DNA from: Gammaproteobacteria bacterium | GTDB lineage: Bacteria > Pseudomonadota > Gammaproteobacteria > UBA6429 > Thiohalophilaceae | DNA length: 64,000 nt | Direction of reading: 5' to 3' | Assembly (NCBI GenBank): GCA_016194635.1 | Contig: JACQBC010000011.1 | Location: forward strand, 62,001-126,000 | Shown here: one piece after another, positions 8,204 to 17,818 of the stretch | Layout of the letters: each line of letters opens with the position of its first letter | Position numbering within the stretch: position 1 is the first letter of the stretch | The notes under the pieces: model-generated | Told to the model about the DNA's origin: nothing | Database searches by the model: none | What the model saw: only the letters and a program-made list of their open reading frames with translations | Position numbers and translations under genes: made by a program

Positions 8204-11200
8204 ATGAGCACGTTACTAGAATTGCGAGTTGCTCTGCAAACGGAGTTGCGTGCCATGGCGGAGGAGATGACCTCCGTCCGTGATGGCTCCACCGCGGGGA
8301 CGGCATCCTATCCGCAGCGGTTGAAAAAATATTTAAAACACATAACCCGCAGTGCCCTGGCCGCAGGACGTTGTGACCTGGAGCAAGTACAAGAACTATG
8401 CTTGCGTATGCACGACGCGGTAAAGTTATTGAGCGCCGCCCCTGAGGGTGTTGTCATCCAACAGCGCGACACGCTGCAGCAATGGCCAACCTTGCTGTTA
8501 AATTATCTTGATGATCAATTGCAAGCGCAGCTACTTGATCGGCTTGATGCGCTGACGCATGCGCTTGAACTAAACTTGGCGGCCGGGCGGACGAACAGTT
8601 CTCAATCGCGAACAATACGTAATGACCCGGTCAGCACGGTTGTAAATCAAATCGTAGTGCCACCGCTAACGGCTGAATTTATCAGTGCTATCGAGATGCT
8701 GACCGGTCCTGCTGCGACCCAGGGCGTTGATCTAACCGCGGGGGTATTACAACACCAATGTGCAGAGCAATTGGAACGCTACGAAACCGCCAAGGGCGGG
8801 CCTGGTCTGGAGGCCGGGGTGTTACGTCAATGCGCAGAACGGTTGGAACTGGTCAGTATGTCGTGCCTCTCGCACGGGATGATTGGCTTGATGGATATCA
8901 TCCAGCTGTTCCTCGACGGCCTGCGGGTTCGTGCCAAGAATGACGTTGCGCTGAGCCAAACCGAGTGGCGCTGCTTGGCGTTGTTCCGCGGTGCGGTTAG
9001 CGATTATATCCGCTCCCCGCGTAATCCGCTGATCATCGATAACATTATCACGGCGTTGAATAAATTACCCTGGGGTGCGCGCCTGGCGGACAAGGAACTG
9101 CTGATCTTGCGCAATTTGTTGTGTAGCGTCGCGGACCAGCCAACCGCTGCCACGTCAATGCAGAATACAAGTCTAAACCCAGCGCAACCCGCGCCGCCGC
9201 CGCGGGTACCGCCGGAGTATCATGAATTGATCAAACTGATCGCCACTGAGTTTAACAATTCGCTGGGACAATTAACCGAGCTTAGCTTAAATCTCTATAA
9301 TCCTCTTCAGCCCGAAACTCAACGCCGGGAAGGTCTAACGGAATTGGCCAAATTATTGGATCGGTATGCCGCCGTTGCGGATTCGGTGGGCCTATATGGA
9401 TTACAGAAGTTTTTAACCTATCTAAAACAGGTTTTTGAAAATAATCAGGTCATCAAGCCAACACGCTCGGCCCAGTTATGGATCGCGGAATGGCCGGCCC
9501 ATGTTTTGAATTATCTTCACAACCCGTTTGTTAACCATACCGATCTGGTGGCGCATTGTTATAACGGCCAGGAATTCTTGGGATTGAAAGAGGAACACTT
9601 AGTCGCATTAGCCCACGACCTCCAGGCGCCGGAGATTAACCTCGACGAGGTAGTTCCGCAACCGCGCCCAACCAGCGCCGACTTGCCGCAGGTGTCGCTG
9701 GCCGTGCCGGCCGATGTGCATCCACAGTTACTGGACAGCCTATTGCATGAACTGCCGCAACATACCGCGGAATTTTCGCGCGCGATTGGCCGTATCATCA
9801 GTGGGCAAGGCACGTTGCGCGACGTGGAAATCGCACAACGCGTGGCGCACACCCTGAAGGGTTCCGCCAACACCGCGGGTATTGCCGGCATCGCCAATTT
9901 AACCCATCACATCGAAGATATCTTGACGGCTTTTTGTAAACATAAACAACTCCCCGCCAATCCCTTGGCCGGTACCTTGCAAGACGCCGCTGATGTATTG
10001 GAGATGATGGCGGAGGAATTGCTCGGAACCGGTAGCGTTGCGCCGCAACAGTCGCTACGCGTATTACAACAGGTGTTGGATTGGGCCAATCAGATCGACC
10101 TCAACGGCCTACCCAGCACCAGCCAAACCGTGCAGGACGCCGAGCCTTTATCCTCCGATATGGCCATTGATGTCCAGGATAACCAGGATAGCGCGTCGGC
10201 GCAGACGGCCTTGAGGGTATCGCTTCCGACCATCGATGAGATCCTGCGGCAAGTCGGTGAGTCCATGATCCTCACCAGTCAATTGCAAGAAAGTCTACGG
10301 CAGGTATTGTTGCAGAATAAATCCCTCTATGAACAAAACGCACGCTTCTCACAATTGGCATTTGAACTTGAACAGGTGGTGGATATCCGCGGCCTACCGC
10401 AGCACCTTAGCGGCGATGCCACAACCGAGTTTGATGCTTTAGAGTTGGACCAGTACAATGAATTGCATACTCTTACTCGGCGTTTAACCGAAACGGCCAG
10501 CGATACTCGCCAAATTACCCAAACCCTCGAAGATGGGTTACGCCATATCGAAGGCTTAGTCCATCACCAGGGACGTACCCAAAAAGATACCCACGAAGTC
10601 ACCATGAAAACCCGGATGTTGCCGGTGCGGACGGTATTGGCGCGGTTGCAACGCAGTTCGCGGCAGGTATGCCGCGCCACCGGCAAACAAGCCGAGTTGA
10701 TTGTCAGCGGCGAATCCACCTTGATGGATACGGATATCTTGAACGGTATCACCGATCCCTTAATGCATATTCTGCGTAACGCGGTTGACCATGGCATCGA
10801 AAACCCACCAATTCGCTTGGCGCTTGGCAAGCCCGCGCTAGGCCGAATCGAGTTGAGTTTTGCTCGTCAGGGTGAATATATTCTGATCCGTTGTCAGGAC
10901 GATGGGGGTGGTTTGGATTATGCCGCGATCCGTCGTGTCGCTATCAACAAGCAACTTATTAGCGCTACTGCCTCTGTTTCAAATGAGGAATTAGCGCGGC
11001 TGATCTTTATCCCCGGTTTTACCACCCGCGCGGAGACCACCCAAGTGTCAGGGCGCGGCATCGGCATGGATGTCGCGTTTACTCAGGTCGCGACGATGAA
11101 AGGCCATATTCGCGTTGAATCAACGCGGACCACCGGGACCCTGATTGAAATCCGTTTACCAATCACCCTCATCACCCTGCACGGGGTCATGGTGCAGGCG

Positions 11201-12022
11201 CGCGACCAAGTACTCGCGCTGTCCAACCATGGGATTGAGCGGATCCTGCACGCTGAGATGGGCATGGTGAGTGTGCTTGAAGGTCAACTGCGTTATACCA
11301 GTGGCGAAATGATCTACCCGGCTTATTATCTAGAAGACCTGCTGGCGATGCCGCGCCAGGATTTGTCCACGGAAAAGAACCGGCGGCCGGCTTTGTTGGT
11401 GAAAACCGAAGATAATACACTCTGCGTGGTCTTGGTCGAGGCCGTGCTGAATACGCAGGATTTAATTATCAAGCAACTGGGTCAGTACATAGCACCGATC
11501 CCGGGATTAGAGGGTGTGACCATATTGGGCGACGGACGCGTCGCGCCGGTGATTAGCTTATCCGGTTTATTAAATATCCGCTTCAGCAAGCTGCTGCGGC
11601 CCTTGATTGAGCCGGCCGACACTGGCGGTGTTCATGCGGGGTCGGCCTTGGTGATGGTGGTGGATGATTCCGTCAGTGTTCGCCGCAGCCTGAGTGAATT
11701 CATGCAAGACGCGGGCTACCAGGTGATTACCGCGCGTGATGGAATCGAGGCCATCGAAATGTTGTCGGCGCATTCACCGGACGTATTGCTCATCGATATG
11801 GAAATGCCGCGTATGAACGGCCTGGAATTGACCACCTATGTGCGCGCCACTAAAACATTGCGTAATCTCCCCATTGTCATGATCACCTCGCGTGGCAGCG
11901 ATAAACACCGCCGTGAGGCCAGCAAGGCGGGTGTTAATGCCTACCTGGTCAAGCCCTATTCCGAGAATGACGTGATCGGAAGTGTGGAGGCGCAATTAAT
12001 GAAAAAATACGCTACGAATTAG
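8204..12022 (+). CDS. chpA: ChpA-like hybrid histidine kinase (CheA-CheW-receiver)
   Basis: A 1272-residue CheA hybrid, about half the length of Pseudomonas ChpA. The N-terminal 500 residues are helical with Hpt-like segments that lack a clear His. One canonical Hpt has its acceptor His at about residue 549 (VAHTLKGSANTAGI). Dimerisation and ATPase domains follow: N box HILRNAVDHGIE near 855, G1 DDGGGLD near 900, G2 GRGIGMD near 951. Then come a CheW-like domain (990-1130) and a receiver with acceptor Asp near 1198 (LLIDMEMPRMNG). It would phosphorylate the PilG and PilH receivers. The gene ends the chemosensory cluster. Confidence 0.88.
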   Translation: MSTLLELRVALQTELRAMAEEMTSVRDGSTAGTASYPQRLKKYLKHITRSALAAGRCDLEQVQELCLRMHDAVKLLSAAPEGVVIQQRDTLQQWPTLLLNYLDDQLQAQLLDRLDALTHALELNLAAGRTNSSQSRTIRNDPVSTVVNQIVVPPLTAEFISAIEMLTGPAATQGVDLTAGVLQHQCAEQLERYETAKGGPGLEAGVLRQCAERLELVSMSCLSHGMIGLMDIIQLFLDGLRVRAKNDVALSQTEWRCLALFRGAVSDYIRSPRNPLIIDNIITALNKLPWGARLADKELLILRNLLCSVADQPTAATSMQNTSLNPAQPAPPPRVPPEYHELIKLIATEFNNSLGQLTELSLNLYNPLQPETQRREGLTELAKLLDRYAAVADSVGLYGLQKFLTYLKQVFENNQVIKPTRSAQLWIAEWPAHVLNYLHNPFVNHTDLVAHCYNGQEFLGLKEEHLVALAHDLQAPEINLDEVVPQPRPTSADLPQVSLAVPADVHPQLLDSLLHELPQHTAEFSRAIGRIISGQGTLRDVEIAQRVAHTLKGSANTAGIAGIANLTHHIEDILTAFCKHKQLPANPLAGTLQDAADVLEMMAEELLGTGSVAPQQSLRVLQQVLDWANQIDLNGLPSTSQTVQDAEPLSSDMAIDVQDNQDSASAQTALRVSLPTIDEILRQVGESMILTSQLQESLRQVLLQNKSLYEQNARFSQLAFELEQVVDIRGLPQHLSGDATTEFDALELDQYNELHTLTRRLTETASDTRQITQTLEDGLRHIEGLVHHQGRTQKDTHEVTMKTRMLPVRTVLARLQRSSRQVCRATGKQAELIVSGESTLMDTDILNGITDPLMHILRNAVDHGIENPPIRLALGKPALGRIELSFARQGEYILIRCQDDGGGLDYAAIRRVAINKQLISATASVSNEELARLIFIPGFTTRAETTQVSGRGIGMDVAFTQVATMKGHIRVESTRTTGTLIEIRLPITLITLHGVMVQARDQVLALSNHGIERILHAEMGMVSVLEGQLRYTSGEMIYPAYYLEDLLAMPRQDLSTEKNRRPALLVKTEDNTLCVVLVEAVLNTQDLIIKQLGQYIAPIPGLEGVTILGDGRVAPVISLSGLLNIRFSKLLRPLIEPADTGGVHAGSALVMVVDDSVSVRRSLSEFMQDAGYQVITARDGIEAIEMLSAHSPDVLLIDMEMPRMNGLELTTYVRATKTLRNLPIVMITSRGSDKHRREASKAGVNAYLVKPYSENDVIGSVEAQLMKKYATN

Positions 12023-12052
12023 CCGTTGATGTTAATCATTTGGAGAGTATGC

Positions 12053-12871
12053 ATGAGCAATGTAGTCAACACTGCCAAAATTTTATGGATTAGCGGGATG
12101 GCAATGTTAATGATGAATACCGCAACCATCGCCGCGGAACACTATACCTTTGGGATCGTGCCCCAGGCCTCAGGCAGTAAACTCGCCCAGCAATGGGTGC
12201 CGGTGTTGGCCTATTTGCAGGAAAAAACCGGCTATAAATTGGAATTTGCCACCGCGCGTAATATTCCCAGTTATGAACAGCGCTTGTTGGATGGCAAATA
12301 CGATTTGGCGTATATGAACCCTTACCACTACACCAAATACAGCGCGACGAGTGGCTACCGCGCCTTTGCCAAGGCCAAGGATGCGCGCCTACAAGGTATT
12401 TTGGTGGTACGCAAGGACAGCAGTTATCGCGAACTAAAAGATTTGGCCAAACAGGAAATCGCTTTTCCATCCAACGCCTTTGCCGCCAATCAGATCCCGC
12501 GTTCGTATTTTAATAATAACAAAATCGAATTCACGCCACGGTATGTTTCATCCCACGATTCGGTTTACCGCAATGTGGCCAAGGGCCGCTTCGCCGCCGG
12601 GGGCGGGGTGATGCGTACCTTTAATAACACTGCGGCGGAATTTCGGGATAATTTGCGGGTCTTGTGGACCTCGGACAGTTTCAGTCCGCATGCGTTCGCC
12701 GCGCTTCCACGCGTACCCGCTGACGTGGTGAAACGCATACAAAAGGCCATGCTGGACATGGCCGCCGACCCGCGCGGCCGCGTCTTATTGGAGGGCATCA
12801 GCTTCAAGGCGATCGAAGCGGCCCAAGACAGTGAATATAATGATCTACGCGCCTTGCACGTGGTGGAATAA
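12053..12871 (+). CDS. Orphan PhnD-like periplasmic binding protein
   Basis: A 272-residue secreted protein of the phosphate/phosphonate ABC binding family. It starts with a signal peptide (about residues 1-27, ending TIAA), then GIVPQASGSKLAQQWVPVL, YDLAYMNPYHY and the closing helix typical of the family. The ATG at 12053 has a TTGGAGAG ribosome binding site; an earlier in-frame start at 12026 lacks one. No permease or ATPase genes are nearby. The gene begins 30 bases after chpA, so it may be co-transcribed and could act as a sensor input, as some stand-alone PhnD-like proteins do. That role is inference. Confidence 0.75.
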   Translation: MSNVVNTAKILWISGMAMLMMNTATIAAEHYTFGIVPQASGSKLAQQWVPVLAYLQEKTGYKLEFATARNIPSYEQRLLDGKYDLAYMNPYHYTKYSATSGYRAFAKAKDARLQGILVVRKDSSYRELKDLAKQEIAFPSNAFAANQIPRSYFNNNKIEFTPRYVSSHDSVYRNVAKGRFAAGGGVMRTFNNTAAEFRDNLRVLWTSDSFSPHAFAALPRVPADVVKRIQKAMLDMAADPRGRVLLEGISFKAIEAAQDSEYNDLRALHVVE

Positions 12872-12880
12872 AAATTTTGA

Positions 12881-13561
12881 TCAACGGCTATGGTAGATCA
12901 CGATATCCATGCCATTTAGATCCACCATGCCGTCCTCGGCCATTTGACGCAGGATCCGTCCCACCGTTTCGCGTGAGCACCCGGCCATGCGGGCGATCTC
13001 CTGGCGCGACACATGGATCTGGGTACCTTCGGGGTGTGACATCGCCCCCGGTTCACGGCATAAGTCCAAGATAATTCGCGCCACCCGGCCGCTGACGTCC
13101 ATGTGCACCAGCTGAGTAATACGGCGTGTGGTTTTAAGCAGGCGTTGCGCCAATTGCAAGCCGATCGCGCTTAAGATGTCGGCGTGAAATTCCTTGAGAT
13201 CGTGTTTAAACAAGTAATCCAGGTGTTCATACTTAATTTCCGCGACTTCACAGGGAGTGCGGGCGCGCACCGAGGCGATACGGTGTTTGATACGATAAAA
13301 CAGGCCAATTTCGCCTATAAAATCCCCTGGGTTCAAATAGGTCAATACGACTTCGTTATGGTCTTCGTCCATGACCGTGATCTTGACCGATCCCTTAATC
13401 AAGCAAAACAAGGAATCGGCGGTTTCGCCGGTATTGACAATAACGCCTTTTTTAGGAAATTGACGGATGTAGCAATGGCGGAGCAATTCATCGATAGCCA
13501 GATAGTTGATTGTCTTGGCGGTATGCGGTTCTAAAAAATGATTGTCATCAATTAAGGGCAT
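12881..13561 (-). CDS. Vfr/Clp-like Crp-family transcription factor
   Basis: A 226-residue Crp-type regulator close to Vfr and Clp. The cyclic-nucleotide fold covers residues 25-130 and the helix-turn-helix 170-215 (SRQEIARMAGCSRETVGRIL), with the Arg-Glu-Arg set that reads TGTGA. In the phosphate-binding cassette GEIGLFYRIKHRIASVRAR aligns without gaps to Crp. Arg82 is kept, but Ser83, which holds cAMP phosphate, is Ile95. Vfr controls pili and virulence genes with cAMP; Clp answers c-di-GMP. The gene is convergent with the PhnD-like gene and near the Chp cluster. The ligand is uncertain. Confidence 0.8.
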   Translation of the reverse strand: MPLIDDNHFLEPHTAKTINYLAIDELLRHCYIRQFPKKGVIVNTGETADSLFCLIKGSVKITVMDEDHNEVVLTYLNPGDFIGEIGLFYRIKHRIASVRARTPCEVAEIKYEHLDYLFKHDLKEFHADILSAIGLQLAQRLLKTTRRITQLVHMDVSGRVARIILDLCREPGAMSHPEGTQIHVSRQEIARMAGCSRETVGRILRQMAEDGMVDLNGMDIVIYHSR

Positions 13562-13598
13562 GGGAATACTTGTCGCCTACAATTAACTATATATTTTA

Positions 13599-13618
13599 TG
13601 TGATCTCTTGGTGTGATC
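13599..13618 (-). promoter_or_regulatory. Two TGTGATC half-sites upstream of the Vfr-like gene
   Basis: TGTGATC occurs at 13599-13605 and again at 13612-13618, as direct repeats 13 bases apart, 38-57 bases upstream of the Vfr-like start codon. An AT-rich stretch usable as a -10 lies between them and the gene. TGTGA is the half-site read by this helix-turn-helix type, so autoregulation is plausible, but the repeats are direct rather than inverted. Confidence 0.35.
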
Positions 13619-13669
13619 CCAGTGACGAAACACATTTTCACCAGGTTTATAACAAGCCTGGCCATAGCG

Positions 13670-14398
13670 TCATTGGATCATTTCAACCAGGGTACTCAAG
13701 GTGTGCATATTGAGAATTTTGATATGTTTACGATCCGCAAGCAGCAGTTGTTGTTGTTCAAACTGCGTGAATAGCCGGCTAACGGTTTCCACCGCCAAGC
13801 CCAGCAGGTTGGCGATGTCACTGCGTGACATGCTTAGATTGAATTCTTGCGCGGAATAACCGCGTTGGTGAAACCGATCCGACAAGGTGAGTAACAAGCT
13901 GGCCAACCGGGCTTCGGCGGAAAGTTTACTGCATACCGCGACCTTCTCGTGTTCGGCCTGAATTTCGCGACTCATCAGTTCCAAAACATGGTGTTGTAGA
14001 CCTGGAATAGTGCGGCTGAGCGATTCCAGTTGCGTAAAGGGTATTTCACAGACACTGCTGGTTTCCAGGGCAATGGCGGAATTGGTATAGTGGTTACCGT
14101 TGATGGCGCTAAGTCCCAATAAGTCCCCGGGCAATTTGAATCCAATCACGTGTTCCATGCCGCTGCTGTGTTGCAGCAAGGTCTTGGCGGAACCCGAGCG
14201 CAGTGCGTATAACAGCGTGAAGGGTTCGCCCGCGCGGTACAGGTAGTCGCCCTTAGGGATGGACCGCCGCCGTTTAATAAGGTGATCCAACTGGTCCAGA
14301 TCGGTTTTGCCCAAGCCCACCGGCAAACAGAGTTTATAGAGGCCACACTGTTGGCACAGGTTGCGCACACTGGCAAGTTCAACGACGGGACTGACCAT
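13670..14398 (-). CDS. fnr: FNR/Anr-type oxygen-sensing regulator
   Basis: A 242-residue FNR orthologue if translated from the ATG at 14398; a GTG at 14452 would add 18 residues without family support. The iron-sulphur ligands are present: CQQCGLYKLC near the N terminus (Cys15, Cys18, Cys24) and Cys117 in SSVCEIPF. These hold an oxygen-labile 4Fe-4S cluster that allows dimerisation without oxygen. The recognition helix has VETVSR, the E..SR set that reads TTGAT half-sites. The protein controls anaerobic respiration and fermentation genes. It stands upstream of the Vfr-like gene on the same strand, 108 bases away. Confidence 0.9.
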   Translation of the reverse strand: MVSPVVELASVRNLCQQCGLYKLCLPVGLGKTDLDQLDHLIKRRRSIPKGDYLYRAGEPFTLLYALRSGSAKTLLQHSSGMEHVIGFKLPGDLLGLSAINGNHYTNSAIALETSSVCEIPFTQLESLSRTIPGLQHHVLELMSREIQAEHEKVAVCSKLSAEARLASLLLTLSDRFHQRGYSAQEFNLSMSRSDIANLLGLAVETVSRLFTQFEQQQLLLADRKHIKILNMHTLSTLVEMIQ

Positions 14399-14514
14399 GG
14401 CAAATTCGCGGTGGGACCGGGGTCGGTTGGGAGGGTTACTGTAACCAATCACCTGCGAGAAAGAAACCTATATATTGTGGTTATTTAAGCCCGCAACCAG
14501 AAGGGTCACGCGGT

Positions 14515-14520
14515 ATAATA
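14515..14520 (+). promoter_or_regulatory. Perfect -10 element ahead of hisB
   Basis: TATAAT lies 65 bases upstream of the hisB start. No good -35 hexamer is found 16-18 bases before it. A tentative promoter for the hisBHAF block. Confidence 0.35.
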
Positions 14521-14585
14521 GCGGGGCTTATCTGGGCTATACCCCTGTCCTGCCCGGGGCGGGCATTAAACACAGAGGAATGACC

Positions 14586-15179
14586 ATGGCAGAACGCCGC
14601 GCCAGCGTTGAACGCATTACCCTAGAAACCAAGATCCGTTTGAGCGTCGACCTTGACGGGCGGGGTCAGGGCCAGTTTCATACGGGGATACCTTTTTTGG
14701 AACACATGCTCGACCAAGTGGCGCGCCACGGCATGATCGATATCGACGTCACTGCCCAGGGGGATCTGCATATTGACGCCCACCACACCGTCGAAGACGT
14801 AGGTATTGTCTTGGGTCAAGCGCTAGCCCAGTCCCTGGGGGACAAAAAGGGGATCCGGCGCTACGGCCACGCCTATGTTCCGCTTGACGAGGCCCTGTCG
14901 CGGGTGGTTATTGATTTTTCAGGCCGCCCTGGTTTGAGCTACCACGCCGAGTATCCACGCGGTCGCGTGGGGGAGTTCGACGTGGATTTGATCCATGAGT
15001 TTTTTCAGGGATTTGTTAACCATGCCCAAGCCAGCTTGCACATCGACGCCTTGCGCGGCAAAAATGCCCACCATATCGCGGAGACCATCTTTAAGGCGTT
15101 TGGCCGGGCGCTACGCATGGCAGTGGAACTCGACCCGCGCATGGCGGGTGTTACGCCTTCGACCAAGGGGACCTTGTAG
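14586..15179 (+). CDS. hisB: Imidazoleglycerol-phosphate dehydratase
   Basis: HisB removes water from imidazoleglycerol phosphate, the sixth or seventh step of histidine synthesis, in the cytoplasm. The 197-residue monofunctional form has the manganese-binding His motifs [23 protein letters not shown] and NAHHIAE. The start at 14586 is chosen because AGAGGA ends six bases earlier; an in-frame ATG at 14580 touches that site, and longer versions exceed the family length. It heads hisB-hisH-hisA-hisF, with 192 bases before hisH in which I see no gene. Confidence 0.95.
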   Translation: MAERRASVERITLETKIRLSVDLDGRGQGQFHTGIPFLEHMLDQVARHGMIDIDVTAQGDLHIDAHHTVEDVGIVLGQALAQSLGDKKGIRRYGHAYVPLDEALSRVVIDFSGRPGLSYHAEYPRGRVGEFDVDLIHEFFQGFVNHAQASLHIDALRGKNAHHIAETIFKAFGRALRMAVELDPRMAGVTPSTKGTL

Positions 15180-15371
15180 TACGGTCTACACCATTGGTGG
15201 CGGCCGCGAGTCCATGCCGGGCTAGATGTGAAAGATAATCCTGCACGGGGTCCGAGGTGGCAGACGCGTACGGATCTGCAACAACGCTGCAGGCGGTTGC
15301 CAAAGCCGGTTTGAAGGATAACGTTCGCTAATTTCGCGACACTTATTGGGTACACATACGGGATCGTCGGC

Positions 15372-16022
15372 ATGATACACGTGGCGGTAATTGATTATGG
15401 CATGGGGAATTTGCATTCCGTGGCCAAGGCCTTGCAACACGCCCCGGTCGCGACGCGTATCGAGGTAACCCACGATCATCGGGTTATCCGCCAAGCCGAT
15501 CACGTCGTGTTACCCGGAGTGGGCGCGATTCGCGATTGCATGGGAGAAATTCGTCGTTTGGGTATAGACAAGATCGTGGCCGAGGTCGTCGACCAAGGGA
15601 CACCGTTACTGGCCGTTTGCGTGGGATTACAGGCATTAATGCGCTTTAGCGAGGAAAACCAGGGCGTCGCTGGGCTTAATCTGTTGCCAGGCGACGTAAA
15701 ATTTTTTGGTGCAACACTTTCTGGTGCTGGCAACGGTGAGCGCTTGAAGGTGCCGCACATGGGCTGGAATCAAGTGGCCCAGGTCGCTGATCATCCTTTA
15801 TGGCGTGGGATTGTGCCCAACAGCCGGTTTTATTTCGTACACAGTTATTATGTTCAGGCCGACAGTCCGGATTTGGTTGCCGGGCGTTGTGTTTACGGGA
15901 TACCGTTTGCGGCGGCACTGGCGCGGGCTAATATTTTTGCCGTGCAGTTTCACCCGGAAAAAAGCCAGCGCGCGGGACTCACCCTGTACGAAAACTTTTT
16001 AGCTTGGGACGGTAGGGTTTGA
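15372..16022 (+). CDS. hisH: Imidazole glycerol phosphate synthase, glutaminase subunit
   Basis: HisH hydrolyses glutamine and passes ammonia to HisF to make imidazoleglycerol phosphate and AICAR. The 216-residue class I amidotransferase shows the nucleophile Cys in [11 protein letters not shown], the oxyanion region [13 protein letters not shown] and the catalytic His and Glu in FHPEKS. It sits 12 bases before hisA, and the partner hisF is two genes downstream. The start has no strong ribosome binding site, but the N terminus ([16 protein letters not shown]) matches the family. Confidence 0.95.
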   Translation: MIHVAVIDYGMGNLHSVAKALQHAPVATRIEVTHDHRVIRQADHVVLPGVGAIRDCMGEIRRLGIDKIVAEVVDQGTPLLAVCVGLQALMRFSEENQGVAGLNLLPGDVKFFGATLSGAGNGERLKVPHMGWNQVAQVADHPLWRGIVPNSRFYFVHSYYVQADSPDLVAGRCVYGIPFAAALARANIFAVQFHPEKSQRAGLTLYENFLAWDGRV

Positions 16023-16034
16023 TTCGAGCGCATT

Positions 16035-16778
16035 ATGCAACTAATTCCCGCGATTGATTTAAAAGACGGCCGTTGCGTACGTCTACGACAAGGTAGGATG
16101 GAGGATAGCACCGAATTCTCCAACGACCCGGTGGCCATGGCGCGGCAATGGGTGGACGCCGGGGCGCGGCGTTTACACCTGGTCGACCTCAACGGTGCGT
16201 TTGCGGGCACGCCGGTTAATCATGCGGTGATTAAGGCGATCGTAAACGCCTGCCCGAATATTCCTATACAAGTCGGCGGCGGTCTGCGTGATGCGGCTAG
16301 CGTGGCGCGCTATCTCGATATGGGCGTGCGCTACACCATCATCGGCACCAAGGCCGTGCAAGACCCCGACTTCGTGCGCGGTTTGTGCGAGCAATTCACC
16401 GGCCAGATTATTGTTGGCATCGACGCCAAAGACGGCAAGGTCGCCGTCGACGGTTGGGCCACGCTCGCGGCGATCACCGCGATTGAACTGGCGAAAAAAT
16501 TTGAGCACGACGGCGTTGAAGCGATTATCTACACGGATATAAACCGCGACGGCATGTTGCACGGTGTCAATATTGAGTCCACGGTCAACCTGGCGCGCGC
16601 CGTGAATATCCCGATCATCGCCTCCGGCGGTATCACCAATTTAGAGGATATTCGTGCGTTATGCGCCGTGGCCCATGAGGGTATCGCCGCGGCCATCACT
16701 GGACGGGCGATTTACGAAGGCACGCTGGATTTTGCCCAAGCCCAGCAATTGACGGATCAGCTGCAGGCGGGAAACTAA
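16035..16778 (+). CDS. hisA: ProFAR isomerase (HisA)
   Basis: A 247-residue TIM barrel that isomerises ProFAR to PRFAR. The catalytic Asp pair is visible as [17 protein letters not shown] at the N terminus and [14 protein letters not shown] in the middle. The phosphate-binding segments VGGGLRD and ASGGITN are intact. It lies between hisH and hisF; a single base separates its stop codon from hisF, so translation is likely coupled. Confidence 0.95.
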   Translation: MQLIPAIDLKDGRCVRLRQGRMEDSTEFSNDPVAMARQWVDAGARRLHLVDLNGAFAGTPVNHAVIKAIVNACPNIPIQVGGGLRDAASVARYLDMGVRYTIIGTKAVQDPDFVRGLCEQFTGQIIVGIDAKDGKVAVDGWATLAAITAIELAKKFEHDGVEAIIYTDINRDGMLHGVNIESTVNLARAVNIPIIASGGITNLEDIRALCAVAHEGIAAAITGRAIYEGTLDFAQAQQLTDQLQAGN

Positions 16779-16779
16779 C

Positions 16780-17553
16780 GTGTCGCTGGCCAAACGTATT
16801 ATTCCCTGTTTAGACGTCGACAACGGTCGTGTGGTGAAGGGGGTCAAGTTTGTTGCCATCCGCGATGCCGGTGATCCAGTGGAGATCGCGCGCCGCTACG
16901 ATGAACAAGGCGCCGATGAGCTAACCTTTCTAGACATCACCGCCAGCTCCGATAATCGTCAAACCCTCGTACAGGTTGTGGAGCAGGTCGCCGGCCAGGT
17001 ATTTATTCCGCTGACCGTAGGGGGCGGGATCCGCAATACCGATGATATCCGCCGCCTGCTCAACGCTGGCGCGGATAAAGTGTCAATAAATACGGCCGCG
17101 GTGTCTAATCCCGATTTCGTGCAACAGGCGGCGGAAAAATTCGGCTCACAATGTATTGTGGTGGCCATCGACACCAAAAAAGTCAGTCCAGCCGGACAAG
17201 CTGGTCGCTGGGAAATCTTCACCCACGGCGGGCGTAAAGCCACGGGCTTGGACGCCGTGGAATGGGCCAGGCGGATGGTGAGTTTTGGCGCCGGTGAAAT
17301 TTTGTTAACCAGCATGGATCGCGACGGCACCAAGAGCGGGTTTGATCTGGGTGTAACCCGGGCGATCGCGGAGGCGGTGAGTGTGCCGGTGATAGCGTCG
17401 GGCGGGGTCGGGACCTTGGATCATTTGGTCGAAGGAATCCTCCAGGGGCATGCGGATGCGGTGTTGGCGGCGAGCATTTTTCACTTTGGAGAATTTACCA
17501 TTGAGCAGGCGAAACAGCGGATGCAGCAGGCGGGGATTGAGGTGCGGTTATAA
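16780..17553 (+). CDS. hisF: Imidazole glycerol phosphate synthase, cyclase subunit
   Basis: HisF is the TIM-barrel partner of HisH and closes the imidazole ring using ammonia channelled through its barrel. The 257-residue protein has the catalytic Asp residues in [15 protein letters not shown] and VVAIDTKKV, and phosphate sites VGGGIRN and ASGGVG. The start codon is GTG, directly after hisA. The hisBHAF run ends here, before a large inverted repeat that separates it from hisI and hisE. Confidence 0.95.
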   Translation: MSLAKRIIPCLDVDNGRVVKGVKFVAIRDAGDPVEIARRYDEQGADELTFLDITASSDNRQTLVQVVEQVAGQVFIPLTVGGGIRNTDDIRRLLNAGADKVSINTAAVSNPDFVQQAAEKFGSQCIVVAIDTKKVSPAGQAGRWEIFTHGGRKATGLDAVEWARRMVSFGAGEILLTSMDRDGTKSGFDLGVTRAIAEAVSVPVIASGGVGTLDHLVEGILQGHADAVLAASIFHFGEFTIEQAKQRMQQAGIEVRL

Positions 17554-17577
17554 GTCTTAGGGTACGACGACAGTAGG

Positions 17578-17701
17578 GCGGGACCGGTTACGGGGGGCGT
17601 GTGGGGTTGTGACTCGCTGTGAATACATCCCTGTACGCTCGACGGCCGCATCCCTGCGGCCGACGGTCACAACCCCACACGCCCCCCGCAACCAGTCCCG
17701 C
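17578..17701. repeat. 124-base inverted-repeat element between hisF and hisI
   Basis: Two 36-base arms, 17578-17613 and 17666-17701, are inverted copies with two mismatches. The 52-base centre holds two smaller hairpins built alike: TACA-TCCC-TGTA and GGCCGCA-TCCC-TGCGGCC. The whole can fold into one long cruciform or RNA stem. It is non-coding and resembles the intergenic palindromic repeats common in gammaproteobacteria. It may stop or process the his transcript. No second copy is present in the window. Confidence 0.85.
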
Positions 17702-17818
17702 GAGATTGCGTGTCAATGCTCAATAGAATAAATACCTAGGTTTGACATACAACAGAGTGTAATGTTGGGGGATGTATTTGTAACTCGGCCTTATCATGGT
17801 ATTGAGGTAAATATTTCT

